Below, in pieces: positions 1-10,640 of a stretch of 64,000 nucleotides of DNA. The notes beneath the pieces were generated by a model. That model was not told the origin of the DNA and ran no database searches. It saw only the letters and a list, made by a program, of their open reading frames with translations. Source of the DNA: Juglans regia (taxonomy: Eukaryota; Streptophyta; Magnoliopsida; Fagales; Juglandaceae). The position numbers were made by a program, and so were the translations under genes. How positions within the stretch are numbered: the first letter of the stretch is position 1; every line of letters starts with the position of its first letter. The stretch covers positions 186,001 to 250,000 of the forward strand of contig NW_023361359.1 in assembly GCF_001411555.2 (NCBI RefSeq), written 5' to 3'.

Positions 1-312
1 GATATGTGGTAGCAGGTACGTGTTCTTCACTGTTACTTTGTTCAATTCCCTATAGTTAATGCACATCCTCAACGATCTATTCTTCTTCATAACAAATAGA
101 ACTGGCCCTCCCCAAGGTGATGAACTAGGCTGAATGCAGCCCTTCTCTAGTAGCTCTTCTATTTGCTCTTTTAGCTCCTTCAGTTCTAAAGGGGCCATAC
201 GATAAGCAGTTTTATGGACAGGGTCGTTGTGGGTTCTAGTTCTATGGTGAACTCAATTTCTCTATCAGGGGGTAGTCCGGGTAGATCGTCAGTGAAAACC
301 TCAGGGTATTCC
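1..312 (-). pseudogene. Ty3/gypsy pol fragment: protease-RT linker and start of reverse transcriptase (element A)
   Basis: Read on the minus strand, this encodes the acidic linker seen between protease and reverse transcriptase in plant Ty3/gypsy polyproteins ([20 protein letters not shown]), followed by the RT N-terminus with recognisable [21 protein letters not shown] and [18 protein letters not shown] blocks. A one-base frameshift lies near 215, between linker and RT. The usual Asp of the IDYRELNKV block is Asn here. The fragment runs off the left edge of the window. It is the continuation of the protease at 12762-13261: the two are separated only by LTR B, and the protein frame resumes in register across the 5-bp duplication. 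No function remains. Confidence 0.9.
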
Positions 313-2164
313 TGTAACGACCCCTCCCCAGAAAGGGTGGAATCGCTATGTACATACCTGTCCTTTTCTTTCTTTCTTTTTTCTAGTAATATGCGATCAA
401 CATGAACATAACACACGTGTACTCTAAATTTCTAATCTAGTAAACGGGAACACCTGATAGACATTCTATTCAAATATTCATCCATAAGAGACTCTCAGAT
501 TCCATCATACATTCATAAAAACATAATTGTTCTAGTTAGGAAGGGATTCCATCCCAACATAAAAACAACATCCATAAACATAACCCATCATCCATGTAAG
601 GTCGAACCAACAGGGAAGATACTAAGTGTCTGCCTCTCCCTCTGCAGTAATGCCTTGCTCCCCAGCCTCTTCATCATTACCTAGACGTTTAAAGCATAAA
701 CACAAAGTTTGTCGAATATTCAATAAGTAGTACACCATACAGTGAACATACTAGGCATCTAATCTTTTCCTTTTGAAAACACGCATACATAAACATTTTG
801 AAAATTTGAAAATGCTTCCATGCATAAACATTTTAAGGAATAAGCCATACTTTCATGCATAAAAATTTTAAGAAATAAGCAATACTTTCATGCATAAACA
901 TCTTTGAGAAATAACTATGCTTTCATATTCCACTTTTCTTTGGCCGGTACACACCATTACGCCGCATGTGTTAGGGTTAGCGGTCTTCCTTTGGATCTGG
1001 ATTCTGCCCGTGGCCACAAGTTAGGAATCTCTTTCAGTTAGAGGGTAGAACTGGATGCACTACTAGTACTACTTACCCGGCATTGCAATCTGCCCATTCC
1101 TTTGGTACCCTTTCATTCAGTCATGGTCGTTACATATTTTCATACATTAAAACATTCATTCATTTAGTCCTTTCTTTCTTTCATTCATTTCAATCTTTTC
1201 AGTCCTTTTCATTTAACAGTTCATTCATGGAAAAATGTCATTTAAAAGCATGAACCTAAACATTATCTTTCATGGCATCCATAAAGCATAAGTTCTTAGG
1301 GACATTTTAAAACACTTTCTTCACATCATTTAAAACATAAGTTCATAGGGACATTTTAAAATACTTTTTTCGCATCGTTTAAAGCATAAGGCATGGGACG
1401 TTCCTTTCCTTTCCTTTGCAATCAAAACATTTTCATCATCTTTCTTAATCCGATGCACATGCATTTTTATGAACAAGATACATTTTCATGCTATGCTACA
1501 TATAGGAATAATCAATAAGTTTCTTGAGAGGGCATGTATGAAAATCTCATGATTTAGAACCTACGTGCATGCATTACCTTATACACATACACACAATTAT
1601 AATCGATAGGGTGCTTAACAGGGGCTATCAAGAAATGGATTGTACATACTATATTCATTTACTCTTTTCGTTAGAAGAACATTTGCTATAAGAGAGAGAA
1701 ACATTCTTTCTTAAAGAGAACTTGGTGTAAGAAGCATTGGTTATAGCAACTTACCTTTATGCTCCTCGTTACCTCTAACTTCACAATAGGTCCTATTCAT
1801 ATAAATAATAAGCGTGTTAACACTCATTCAATATCGTTTAGATGTCCCTTTAAACGAGAAAGTCATGACATTAACCTAACGCCCCTTCTACACTTAGTGT
1901 TATCCCAATTAACTAACCTCTAGGCTAACCTTTGCAAGAATCACATAATTAATACTAAAGCATGTTACCTGTCCATGAAAGGCCACTTGGGTATTTCATA
2001 TGGAAAGGTAGTAGAGGACTCATGGGCTTAACAAATTTTATTGGATTTAAGCCTACCTTGAAATTAATGGAGACAGGAATAATGAAGTCACTTTAGAATC
2101 TCTCCGTTTTCTTCGGAGTCGTCGTTTTGTGTGTTCTCTACGTCTCTAAGTCTAGGGTTGGTGC

Positions 2165-3608
2165 ATGGCGGCTGTTGCCGCCCCTCTGGTGTCTCAGATG
2201 CCAGCGGGGAATCCAGAACAAACTCTTTCGTACGCTCATGCTGTTTTGAAAGCATCTCCTTCATCATCGTTCAAGCTTCCTATGCGTTATCCAGTGGATG
2301 TTGACGGACAACCGGGTTTTGTGTTCTCAGAGGGAGAGATGACTAAGGCTGCGGAAGACTTTAGATTTGCTTTGGTGTTAAAGTTTCTTCGTTCCCGTCC
2401 TTCCATCGATGTAATTCGTTTACCAGTGGTCAAGTCATGGGGTTTGCAAGTATTCCAACCATCAGTTTTATGGACGCCCATCATGTCTTCATTAATCTGC
2501 AAACTGAGAGGAATTTTGTACATGTTTGGGCAAGAGAAGGGTGGGTCATCGATGGGTGCACCTTGAGTCTATTTAGGTGGATGAAAGATTTTGACCTTAA
2601 GAAGGAGCCCTCTACAGCGGTGCAATGGATCTTTTTGCCAGGTTTACAGGCGCATATGTATATAGTTGATTGTCTGTAGATATTGGCAACGCGGTTTGGC
2701 ATATTACTGGGGACTGAGAATGCAACTTTGAATAAGACTAGGGCGTCAGGTGCACGTATTTGTGTGGAGATCGATCTCTTAGAGGAGCCTGTTAAAAGTT
2801 TTCCCATTGTTGTCTCGCCGCATCAGAAAATTTGGCAAGAAGTGCAATATGAGAAGCAGGGCGCGTTTTGTTGAAAATGTCGTCGTCAAGGTCATACGGA
2901 CGTTGTTTGTAGGGTTGGATTGAAAGACTTTAAGGTGGAAAATAGAGAGGCACAAAAGTTTGACAAGAAAGGAAAAAAAACTGAAGTGTGGAAGGTTAGA
3001 GATCCAGTTGGCGATAAGGAGAAGGAAATAAGTAATAATCTAGTTGCTGATGGAAGGAACAACTCGATGCGGATCAGAATTTTATTGTTGAAGAGCCTGA
3101 GGACGTTGAACATGAAGGCCTAGAGGACTGTACCCAGAAAATACCAGAGAACAATGAACAGGTTGTTGATGGGGTCGATAACGGGAAGATGGTGGAAGTG
3201 CTAGAGGGTAGCGAAGCGGAGAGGGGTGCATTGCATGAAGATGGCCCAGTAAGTCATATTGTTGCGGTTGAGACATCTGGAGAGCAGGTTTTAAAGGTTC
3301 AAAATTTCGAAAGGGATATGGCAGTGCAGGAATTCTTTGTTTGTAAAAGGCTAACTAATGAAGGCAAGCAACAGGATGTTATGTTCGAAATTTTAGAAAG
3401 TGAGAACAGGGGCAATCTGGCCATAGTGGATGAGGCGTTTTATTTAGATCAGGAAGAACATGGGAATTCACATAAGATGGCAAGTGACAAGGGGTATAGA
3501 TCAGACTCAGACTTGTTGTCTTCGGCTTCATCTGTTCAAAAAGTTAAAAATTATAATCTAAGACATTCGAGATGGGTTGCGTCCCATCCTGAGAAATTAA
3601 ATTTATGA
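2165..3608 (+). pseudogene. LINE-1 ORF1, gag-like nucleic-acid-binding protein (DUF4283 type), broken
   Basis: The reading starts MAAVAAPLVSQM at 2165 and closely parallels LINE-2 ORF1 (MAAIDGG start, then FxFxxxEM, ALVLKFLRSRPSID). It has the DUF4283-like RNA-binding region and then a retroviral-type zinc knuckle near 2870-2910, where the second residue after the first Cys is a stop (CGA to TGA type change). Frameshifts lie between about 2437 and 2566 and near 3060-3190, and in-frame stops fall near 2677 and 2872. The acidic tail ends HPEKLNL at 3608. The TGA stop overlaps the ORF2 ATG (ATGA at 3605-3608). The expected role is binding of the element RNA; this copy cannot make the full protein. 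Confidence 0.82.
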
Positions 3609-4311
3609 TAGGAAGAATTTTGGTGTGGAATGTGCGTGGCTTGGGCACGTCCAAAAGAAGGTTAAAGAGTTCGGTAAGGAAGTATAATCCTCTTGTTCTG
3701 GCAATTTCTAAACCTTTTGTGGGAAGAGGTGTGCATGGTTTATTGGGCTGATTATCTTGGTTTTTCCTATTATTGCGCTAATGAAGCCATGGGCGGTAAA
3801 CTTTGGATTTTTTTGAAGAAAGAATTAAAGTTTGATGTATGCGATATGTCTGATCAATTAATATCGAGTTGCTTCACAGTGAATGAGTTTAAAATATTTA
3901 TGACTTTTGTATATGCAAAGTGTATGCAAGGGGAAAGAAGGGAATTATGGCATGATATAGAAGGTGCAATGGTGGATGATGTACCTTGGATTGTGGTGGG
4001 GGATTTCAACTCTATCAGAGATAATGGTGAGCAGTTGGAAGGACATCAAAGGTCTTTGTCGGCAATGGTAGAGTTTAACTCGTGCATCCATAAATGTGGC
4101 CTTGTGGAGTTGAATTATAGTGGTTGTAAAATGTCGTGGTGCAATGGACACAGGGGCACGTCGCGAAGTTGGGCGCTCCTTGAGAGAGCCCTTTCGAATA
4201 TTGCACTGATCCGATGCTTGCCACAGGTTCATATGGAGTATCTGAAATGGAAATCCTCTGATCATTGTCCAATGTAGATAAATTTTGTAGGGGATACGAC
4301 TGGATATGGAC
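3605..4311 (+). pseudogene. LINE-1 ORF2, endonuclease domain (5' part, cut by hAT)
   Basis: ORF2 opens with an ATG at 3605 and the usual plant LINE start, ILVWNVRGLGTSKRRLK, the first strand of an APE-type endonuclease. After a frameshift near 3700 the frame 3693-4277 carries FVYAKCMQGERRELWHDI, VVGDFNSIRDNGEQ (GDFN motif), SWCNGHRGTSRSWALLERAL and the catalytic SDHCPM block. These are the standard endonuclease landmarks, although SRLDRAL is degraded to SWALLERAL. The nick made by this domain starts target-primed reverse transcription. The reading is interrupted at 4312 by the hAT element and resumes at 8765. Confidence 0.85.
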
Positions 4312-4319
4312 TAGGGGTG

Positions 4320-4490
4320 GGCTCCGACTCCGACAAAAGTCGGAGCCAAAGTTCCCCTCCGACTCCGACTCCGAACGTAGTCGGAGTCCGATTCCGATCA
4401 GAGGTCGGAGCTCCGACCTCCGATCGGAACTCCGAACGGAGGTCGGAGGGAGTTCCGAACGGAGGTCAGAGCTCCGACTCTGAACTCAAT
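4320..4490. repeat. hAT subterminal array of CTCCGAC/GTCGGAG units (left end)
   Basis: Roughly 170 bases next to the left terminal repeat are built from CTCCGACTCCGAC and its reverse complement GGAGTCGGAGGTCGGA in mixed orientation, so the strand could fold into hairpins. The right end of the element (8595-8740) carries the same units. Subterminal repeats of this kind are where hAT transposases bind in studied elements; binding here is an inference. Confidence 0.8.
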
Positions 4491-5311
4491 TTCAGATTTT
4501 TTTTTATTATTGTTATTTAAATTTTGTTGTTCAATTTCGTTTCAGATAGTGGGCAACATATATATATTTTTTTAAAAGTGCACCATCTACAAATATTTGG
4601 TTTATAAGAGTTTTCAATAATTTAAATATTCGTTCTGATTTTGTTACTGAATTTTGATTATATCTTTAATTTGTTTTATGTCCGCCTGAAATTTAGCATT
4701 AAAAGTGCTCATGACTCATGAGTTGAAAATTACACAAATTTAAAATTTTATAGAAAAGAATGATGGTACGAATTTGTATAATTCGATTAATTTCAGTTGG
4801 ATAATAAATTATAAACTTTTGAGAGAGGATGGATAAGTACTAATAGAAATTATAGAATAAAGAGTACTTATCCCACGTATTTGCTCGGGATATAAGTACA
4901 TAAATATAACTATATAAATAGTTTAAAAAGTAAATAACATGTATGATGCAGCCATAAGTTATAACAGTCTCATTTATAACGTAATAACAATATGACTCAG
5001 TCTTGAAATATAACTACATAAAAATTAAACACGGGTTTCACTCAAACCCCAATGTTCCATTGGTCACGCCTGAAATGAAGATAGAAAGTAGCAATCAATA
5101 GATGAAAAAAAATTGATAATAAAAAATTATATACGGTAAAAGAATAATTTGATTCTTACCAAGAAAGGAGGTTCTCTCAACTCCATCCCAACTCTCAAGT
5201 AGCGTCCGTTCCAAACTCTCAATCATCGGTAATTATGTTAGGGTTCACAATTAGATCTATAAAATCATAAAAAGTAGAAGTTAGAAACATTAAAAATAAT
5301 TAAATCATCAT
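4491..5311 (-). other. hAT non-coding 3' region, AT-rich
   Basis: AT-rich sequence between the left subterminal array and the end of the main transposase frame. On the minus strand a GGTAAGTTT splice-donor-like site lies at about 5322-5332 within the last codons of the frame, and a TTTTATAG acceptor-like site near 5260 precedes a short segment (about 5160-5258) ending at another GTAAG. One or two small 3' exons of the transposase gene are therefore possible. No other content is seen. Confidence 0.5.
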
Positions 5312-7546
5312 TTAAAAGTATATAAACTTACCCGATTCAAGCCTATAGCTCTCGGCATCAACGCCAACGGTATCTAGTCCAATGGGCATTTCACTTATCC
5401 AATTCTGTGTGCAAACGAGGGCCTCCACGGTTGACGGTGACAATGAACTCCGATAAGCATCCAACACGCGACCTCCAGTGCTAAATGCCGACTCTGAGGC
5501 AACCGTAGTGACAGGAATGGCTAGCACATCTCGGGCCACACGGGAAAGGACTGGATACTTGGTGGAATTAACTTTCCACCAAGTTAATAACTGAAATACA
5601 TCACTAGGTGCCTCGACAGCTTCCATAAAATATCGTTCAACCTCAGATGTACAATGCATAATATTCCTTGTTGACATGAGTTGATGATACTGCCGTATGA
5701 CACGATTGCCTCTAACCCCTACAGATGGGTCAGTATCACCTGAGGAAACTGTCGATCCTGTCGGCCTCGAATGTGAGGAGCTACCAACTGTGGATGAAGG
5801 CTGAGCACTAGTACTGTAGTGATGATATAAGTCATCAACATCACTTTTTAGCAATCTAATAAACTCTCCAGCCTTCACTGCCCCGAGGACGGAATTTATC
5901 CAAAATTCTAGAACGGCCAACTTAACTCGGGGGTCAAGGATCACAGCCACAAATAGCAATCTATTTATCTTCTCAATATTCCCCCAATATTTATCATATT
6001 TGATCTTCATCCTCGTAGCCATATCAGATAACAATCCAGCAGAGTCAGTACAACTATTTTCCAACTGGAAGTGAAGCTCCGAGAGCTCACTGAAAAATGA
6101 GTTCGCAGTCGTATATTTGGATCCAGATAGTCGCATGGTTATCTCATAAAAAGTTCTTAAAAATTCAACAAAATAACTCACACTGGTCCAATCATGTGCG
6201 TCTGGCGCACCGAGCCCCTGTCCTGCTGGCTCCAACAAAGCATACCTCAGGCCCCCATCCTCGACCTCCATCCGCTCGAATGCTTTTTGGTACTTCTGTA
6301 CCACATCCAACATCATGTATGTAGAATTTCATCGAGTCGGAACGTCCAAGCACAGCATACTAGAACATTCAATCTTCAAATCTTCTGCTATTGCTTTAAA
6401 CTTGGCAAGCCTTTGAGGGGAACCCCTCACATATCGTACAATGTTGTGGACTCGGGTTATGGAATCATGAACCTCTTTTAATCCCTCAACAACTATGAAG
6501 TTAATGATATGAGCACAGCATCGAACGTGAATAAACTCGTGGGCCCGAATGACATCATCTCTCACCGTCGTGTTCCGCTTAAACCAATCAATTGCTGTTT
6601 CATTCGCACTGGCATTGTCAACTGTAATACACAGCACTTTTCGAATTCCCCAGTCCTTTAAACAATCATCCATCTTCGCCCCAATGGATGCACCTTTATG
6701 ATCCACAATTTCTTTAAAACCAATAATTTTTTTATGCAAAATCCACTCACTGTCAATGTAGTGTGCCGTGATACACATGTAGCAGACGTTCTGTATGGAA
6801 GTCCATGTGTCAGTCGTAAAAGACACTCTTTGGCCAGTGGTAATAAACATCTTCCTCATCTCCTCCTTGTCCTTCGCATGCCTCTTCATACAATCTCGCA
6901 TCACTGTATACCGTGATGGAATGGGAAATCGTGGCTCAACAAAATTTAGAAACTTTCGAAAGCCTCTTTTCTCGACTGTGGTAAATGGCATCTCATCAGT
7001 AATTATCATCTCTGCAAGCATGTCCCTCAACATCTTCTCACTGTATTGAGGGATGACCAATTTCTTAGTCTGTGTACCATCAGTGGCTGTAGAAGTTTGG
7101 TAACTGAGGTTGGTCTGATCAGTGGCTTGCAATCCCTTCGCTATCTTATATCGTTGGCAACCATTTAGATGTGCTATTAACACACTGGTACCTTGCTTCT
7201 TCGAATGGCATCCACAAAGTGATCCACAATAATGGCATCTTGCCACTGGGTTCGCAATTTCACCAGGAATTTTGGTGAAATGCTCCCATGTCCACGACCT
7301 CTTTTTAGAAGGTCGTGGTGGTTGATCTTGCTCAATGGGCATCTCCTCCTCCTCGTTGAACATATCTTCATCCTCTATATCAACTGGGAGTGGGAGTCGA
7401 CTACTCGCACAAGATGTAGCTGCTCTAGATGTAGCTGCCCTAGATGTGGCTCTAGGGGTGGAAGTACCCACCGGTGTAGGAGTTGTAGCATTGGCATCCG
7501 CCACATCCCCTTGTGGACGATCATCTCCACTATGTCTAGGATCCAT
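5312..7546 (-). pseudogene. hAT transposase (BED finger, RNase H-like core, hATC), one nonsense codon
   Basis: A single continuous frame of about 744 codons, starting MDPRHSGDD at 7546, is broken only by a TGA at 6329-6331 (codon 406), where the family block DVPTRWNSTY has Trp; TGG to TGA is a one-base change. Order of parts: low-complexity Thr/Ala/Ser N-terminus and acidic stretch (residues about 1-80), BED zinc finger at about 85-133 with C104, C107, H126 and C130, catalytic D246 (TTDTWTS) and D310 (TVDNASAN), RCCAHIIN helix at about 342-349, catalytic E685 (ASESAFS), and the C-terminal hAT dimerisation domain at about 633-716 ending LVCTQNWI. The enzyme would bind the element ends and excise and reinsert the DNA in the nucleus. 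The reading ends near a splice-donor-like site, so the true C-terminus may be spliced. A nonsense allele or a rare read-through is possible. Confidence 0.9.
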
Positions 7547-7679
7547 ATCACAATCAATGAAGCTGAAAAAATTAAATTAGAAGCAAAAAATTAGTTTAAA
7601 AATAAACTAGGCTATTGTATTATACAATAGGACATGTATTATTGTATCATAATAATACATGTATCGATGTATTATTACA

Positions 7680-8112
7680 TTGAGGTTCGGTTGATGTGCG
7701 CTTGACTCAGACGAACCCATCCAGATGGGTTCGCTCGACGTGCGCTCGAGCAAGAGCCATACAGATAGGTTCGCTCGACGTGCGCTCGACATAGCGCTCG
7801 AGCAGAACCCATCCAGAAAGGTTCGCTCGATGTGCGCTCGAAGTGGCGCTCGAGCAGAACCCTTCCAGAGAGGTTCGCTCGATGAGCGCTCGACGTAGCG
7901 CTCGAGCAGAACCCTTCTAGAGAGTTTCGCTCGATGAGCGCTCGACGTAGTGCTCGAGCATAACCCTTCCAGAGAGGTTCGCTCGATGAGCGCTCGACGT
8001 AGCGCTCGAGCAGAACTCTTCCAGAGAGGTTCGCTTGACTTCCGCTCGACATATCGCTCGAGCCAATGTTCAATACAACGTGCGCTCGACTTGCGCTCGA
8101 CACCTCGCTCGA
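7680..8112. repeat. 52-bp minisatellite rich in GCTCGA, inside the hAT element
   Basis: The block GGTTCGCTCGA starts at 7728, 7768, 7820, 7872, 7924, 7976 and 8028. The last five intervals are exactly 52 bases; the first units are 40-44. Each unit also has one or two GCGCTCGA and a palindromic GCTCGAGC. The array lies upstream of the transposase start on the minus strand, in what should be its promoter or leader. Open frames across it are by-products of the repeat. Confidence 0.93.
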
Positions 8113-8584
8113 GCGCAAGTCTTCAAAACAATGTAAAATTCATGTTTTTGAGCACCGTGTTGGGGACTATATTGAATATTCAATACACAAGAATCACAAC
8201 TGCTGGCTCCAATTCATAAGAGACGTGCTTGAATTAAATTTAGGGCTCATAAATTTAGGGCTCACCGTAGGTGGCAGGCTGGAAGCTGAACAGAGGGACG
8301 GCGGCAGGGAGGAGCAACGATGAACGGTGTTCTGAAGAACGCGAGACGGAGGGTTCACTGGTTCAGTCACTGGGACGGGAGACGCGAGAGAGAAGTGAAG
8401 GAGGAAGAAGAAGTGAAGTAGGAAGAAGGAAGAAGAAGAAGTGAAGAAGGAATCAGAAGAATGCAAGGCTTCTTCTTCAAGAAGGAACTTCCGAACGACG
8501 CCGTTCCATATTAAGTGGAACGGTGTCGTTCAATAATTTTTTTTTTAAACCCAGCTCCAAAACGACGTCGTTTTGGAGCTGGGT
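8113..8584 (-). other. hAT 5' non-coding region, GA-rich
   Basis: Between the minisatellite and the right subterminal array. On the plus strand it is GA-rich near 8385-8465 (gaggaagaagaagtgaag type), that is, CT-rich on the transposase strand, as plant leaders often are. A short inverted repeat, CCAGCTCCAAAACGACGTCG against its complement, sits near 8550-8585. No coding region is supported. Confidence 0.5.
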
Positions 8585-8594
8585 TTAAAAAAAA

Positions 8595-8740
8595 AATTCA
8601 GAGTCGGAGTCGGAGCTCCTTCGAGCTCCGACTCCGACTCCGACTCCGACTCTGAATAATTATTTTGAGCTACTCCGAATTCCGACAACTCCGACTCCGT
8701 CGGAGTCGGCATCGGAGCTGGAGGTCGGACGGAGTCGAAA
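8595..8740. repeat. hAT subterminal array of GGAGTCGGAG units (right end)
   Basis: This mirrors the array at 4320-4490: alternating GAGTCGGAGTCGGAGCTCC and CTCCGACTCCGACTCC runs in both orientations, ending 24 bases before the element end. With the left array it gives the transposon a long imperfect terminal inverted structure beyond the 11-bp TIR. Confidence 0.8.
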
Positions 8741-8764
8741 TTCTCGGAATTCTGCACACCCCTA

Positions 8765-10048
8765 ATATGGACCTCATCCGTTCCAGTTTCAAGGTATGTG
8801 GTGCACACATGAAAGCTTTAATAAATGTGTGGGAGATGTGTGGTGTGGGGAGGTGCTTGAGACGGGTTTGTTTCAGTTAGCAGCCAAACTTAAGAGGCTT
8901 AAATCGGCCTTAGAGTTTGGAATAAAGAAGTATTTAGTCGAGTGGATCATGCGATCAAGGTCTTAGAAGAACGTATGGACTTTCTTGAATGCCAACTTCA
9001 GGATGGACATGCACAGGATGTGGAAGTTGAGTATTTACGTGCTAAAGCTAATTTGGAGTTATGGGAACATAGAGAAGAAATTCGATTGGCTCAGCAGGCA
9101 AAGAGGAAGTGGCTTAAAGAGGGTGATGGGAACACGAGATTCTTTCATGATTTTGTGAATCAAAGAAGGAAATCCTCGGTGATTAATAAAATGGTCTTAG
9201 CAAATAGGGTGGTATTGGAAATGCCAGAAATGATTCACTTGGAAGCACTAAATTATTTTTGGAACTTCCTTACAGAAGAGGGGCTGAATGTTATTCCAGA
9301 TTTGGGGGACTTAGTCTCCTCAGTGGTTAGTGATGAAGAAAATTTGGTTCTTTCCAAAGAGCCATCTGAAGAGGAGGTTTGGAATGCTTTATCGTCTATT
9401 CCTAAGAATAGTAGTCCTGGGCCGGATGGATTTAGTTCTGCTTTCTTTATGCATTGTTGGGAGACGGTTAAAAAGGATGTTGTTGAAGTTGCATGTGACT
9501 TTTTCCAAGGTACTCCTTCACCGAGATTTTATTCTGCTTCATATATAGTGCTTATAGCTAAAGTGCAGGACCCTAAAAGTTTTGACAAGTTTAGACCTAT
9601 AAGCTTTTGTAGTGTTACTTATAAAATCTTTTCAAAGATTATTGTGAACTGAATGGCTAGGTTGATGCCTCGTATGATATCTTGGGAACAAGGTGCTTTT
9701 GTTCCAGGTAGAAGTATTTTCGAAAATATCACACTTGCCCAACAGATGGTACATTCTATAAATCATAAAGCTAATGGAGGAAATGGTATGTTAAAAATTG
9801 ACATGGCAAAGGCTTATGATAGAGTGGACTAGTCTTTTTTATGCTTGGTGTTGAAGAGATTTGGCTTGTCAGATTGGTTTTGTAGTTTGATTCAGACATG
9901 TGAGGAATCCCCTTGGTTTTCAATCATGATGAATGGAACTTATAAAGGGTTGTTTAAGCCTACACGGGGATTGCGGCAAGGGGATCCCCTTTCGCCATAT
10001 TTATTTATTATCATGCAAGAAGTTCTTACTCGGCTATTACGGAAAAAT
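8765..10048 (+). pseudogene. LINE-1 ORF2 continued: connector and reverse transcriptase fingers/palm
   Basis: After the hAT insertion ORF2 resumes. The frame 8942-9652 holds the connector (RLAQQAKRKWLKEGDGNTRFFHDFVNQRRK) and RT blocks PKNSSPGPDGFSSAFF and FDKFRPISFCSVTYKIFSKII. It stops at 9652, but the protein continues with WEQGAFVPGRSIFENI, MLKIDMAKAYDRVD (RT motif A Asp) followed by TAG where TGG is expected (9831), and RGLRQGDPLSPYLFII. The reading breaks at about 10045, just before the YADD catalytic motif, where the sequence switches to an inverted segment. The polymerase is therefore incomplete. Confidence 0.88.
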
Positions 10049-10049
10049 T

Positions 10050-10640
10050 TTAAGCCCTTAACTTAGCTTTATTATTTGTTCTGAAATCCATATATTCTGA
10101 GAAAGCAGCCAGAACATTTCCGGCATGATCTCTAATCACACCACCCCTTCTACATGTCCCTGGATTTCCCCTACAACTCCCATCTACATTTAATTTTACC
10201 CAACCCTCCATAGGCTTAGCCCATGATACTGCAAACAATTTCCGGTCATTTATTTGTTTTAAAAGCATATCCATGGCACGAAGAATATTTATATCACTTG
10301 ACGAGATCTTACGATACTTATTCAACTGGGAAGAAATTTGGCCTAACCAAAACTTCACATCCCTCCAAATAGCTTCAATCGATTCCTCCACTGATTCCAT
10401 TCTAGCCTTACATCTTCTCACCCATAATTTCCAAGAAATCAAGCCTGGAATTAAACCCACCAGAATACCCTTCTGAGAACATCATCTCGCACACCGAAAC
10501 CATGTTGAGACACGTCCATGCCAAGTCAACCTCTCCATTCAACGAAGACCCAATTCCACAGATGCACGATGCCACACGGCTTTAGCAATATCTCCATTAC
10601 ATAAAACGTGATCCAATGTCTCAAACTTCAAAGTTTACTT
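10050..10640 (-). pseudogene. Inverted LINE-1 segment: end of zinc-binding domain and RNase H N-terminal half
   Basis: This piece reads on the minus strand inside a plus-strand LINE. From 10640 downward it encodes a zf-RVT-like end (ETLDHVLCNGDIAKAVWHR), the linker ISWKLWVRRCKARMES, and the RNase H start GWVKLNVDGSCRGNPGTCRRGGVIRDHAG with DFRTNNKAKLRA at the left break. In an ordinary copy, as in LINE-2, this order runs into the segment that follows here in forward sense, apart from a small missing stretch. See the finding on the forward-inverted-forward structure. Confidence 0.85.

Larger units (their letters stand above)
4312..8764 (-). mobile_element. hAT-family DNA transposon, 4453 bp, with TIRs and perfect 8-bp TSD
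   Basis: The ends are TAGGGGTGGGC (4312) and, on the other strand, TAGGGGTGTGC (8764): 11-bp inverted repeats with one mismatch. The flanks are a perfect 8-bp duplication ATATGGAC (4304-4311 and 8765-8772), the hAT hallmark. Inside are CTCCGACTCCGAC-type subterminal arrays at both ends, a minus-strand transposase gene (5312-7546) and a 52-bp tandem repeat upstream of it. The target is ORF2 of LINE-1. The perfect TSD and the almost intact transposase indicate a young insertion relative to its hosts. Confidence 0.95.

Noticed and set aside
4320..4490. Drought-response (DRE) elements in the CCGAC repeats
   Set aside because: The units read TCCGAC, not the A/GCCGAC core, and lie in a transposon end far from any host gene.
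4265..4520. Arg/Ser-rich open frames (SDSERSRSPIPIRGR)
   Set aside because: They are translations of the CTCCGAC subterminal repeats of the hAT element and run across its terminus at 4312.
7232..7594. Plus-strand frames opposite the transposase N-terminus
   Set aside because: Antisense shadows of the Thr/Ser/Ala-rich start of the hAT transposase.
7680..8112. CRISPR-like regular repeat array
   Set aside because: The units are contiguous tandem copies without unique spacers, in plant DNA, and diverge gradually. It is a minisatellite inside a hAT element.
7675..8118. Repetitive protein (SSARRANLSGRVLLER units) on the minus strand
   Set aside because: This is the reading of the 52-bp repeat, whose length is not a multiple of three, so the protein period is unstable. 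No start context or domain supports it.
10035..10055. Left TSD of a separate twin-primed LINE at 10050-11117
   Set aside because: Only AAATT matches the right flank at 11118, whereas 15 bases match at 2061-2075. The outer boundary is better supported.
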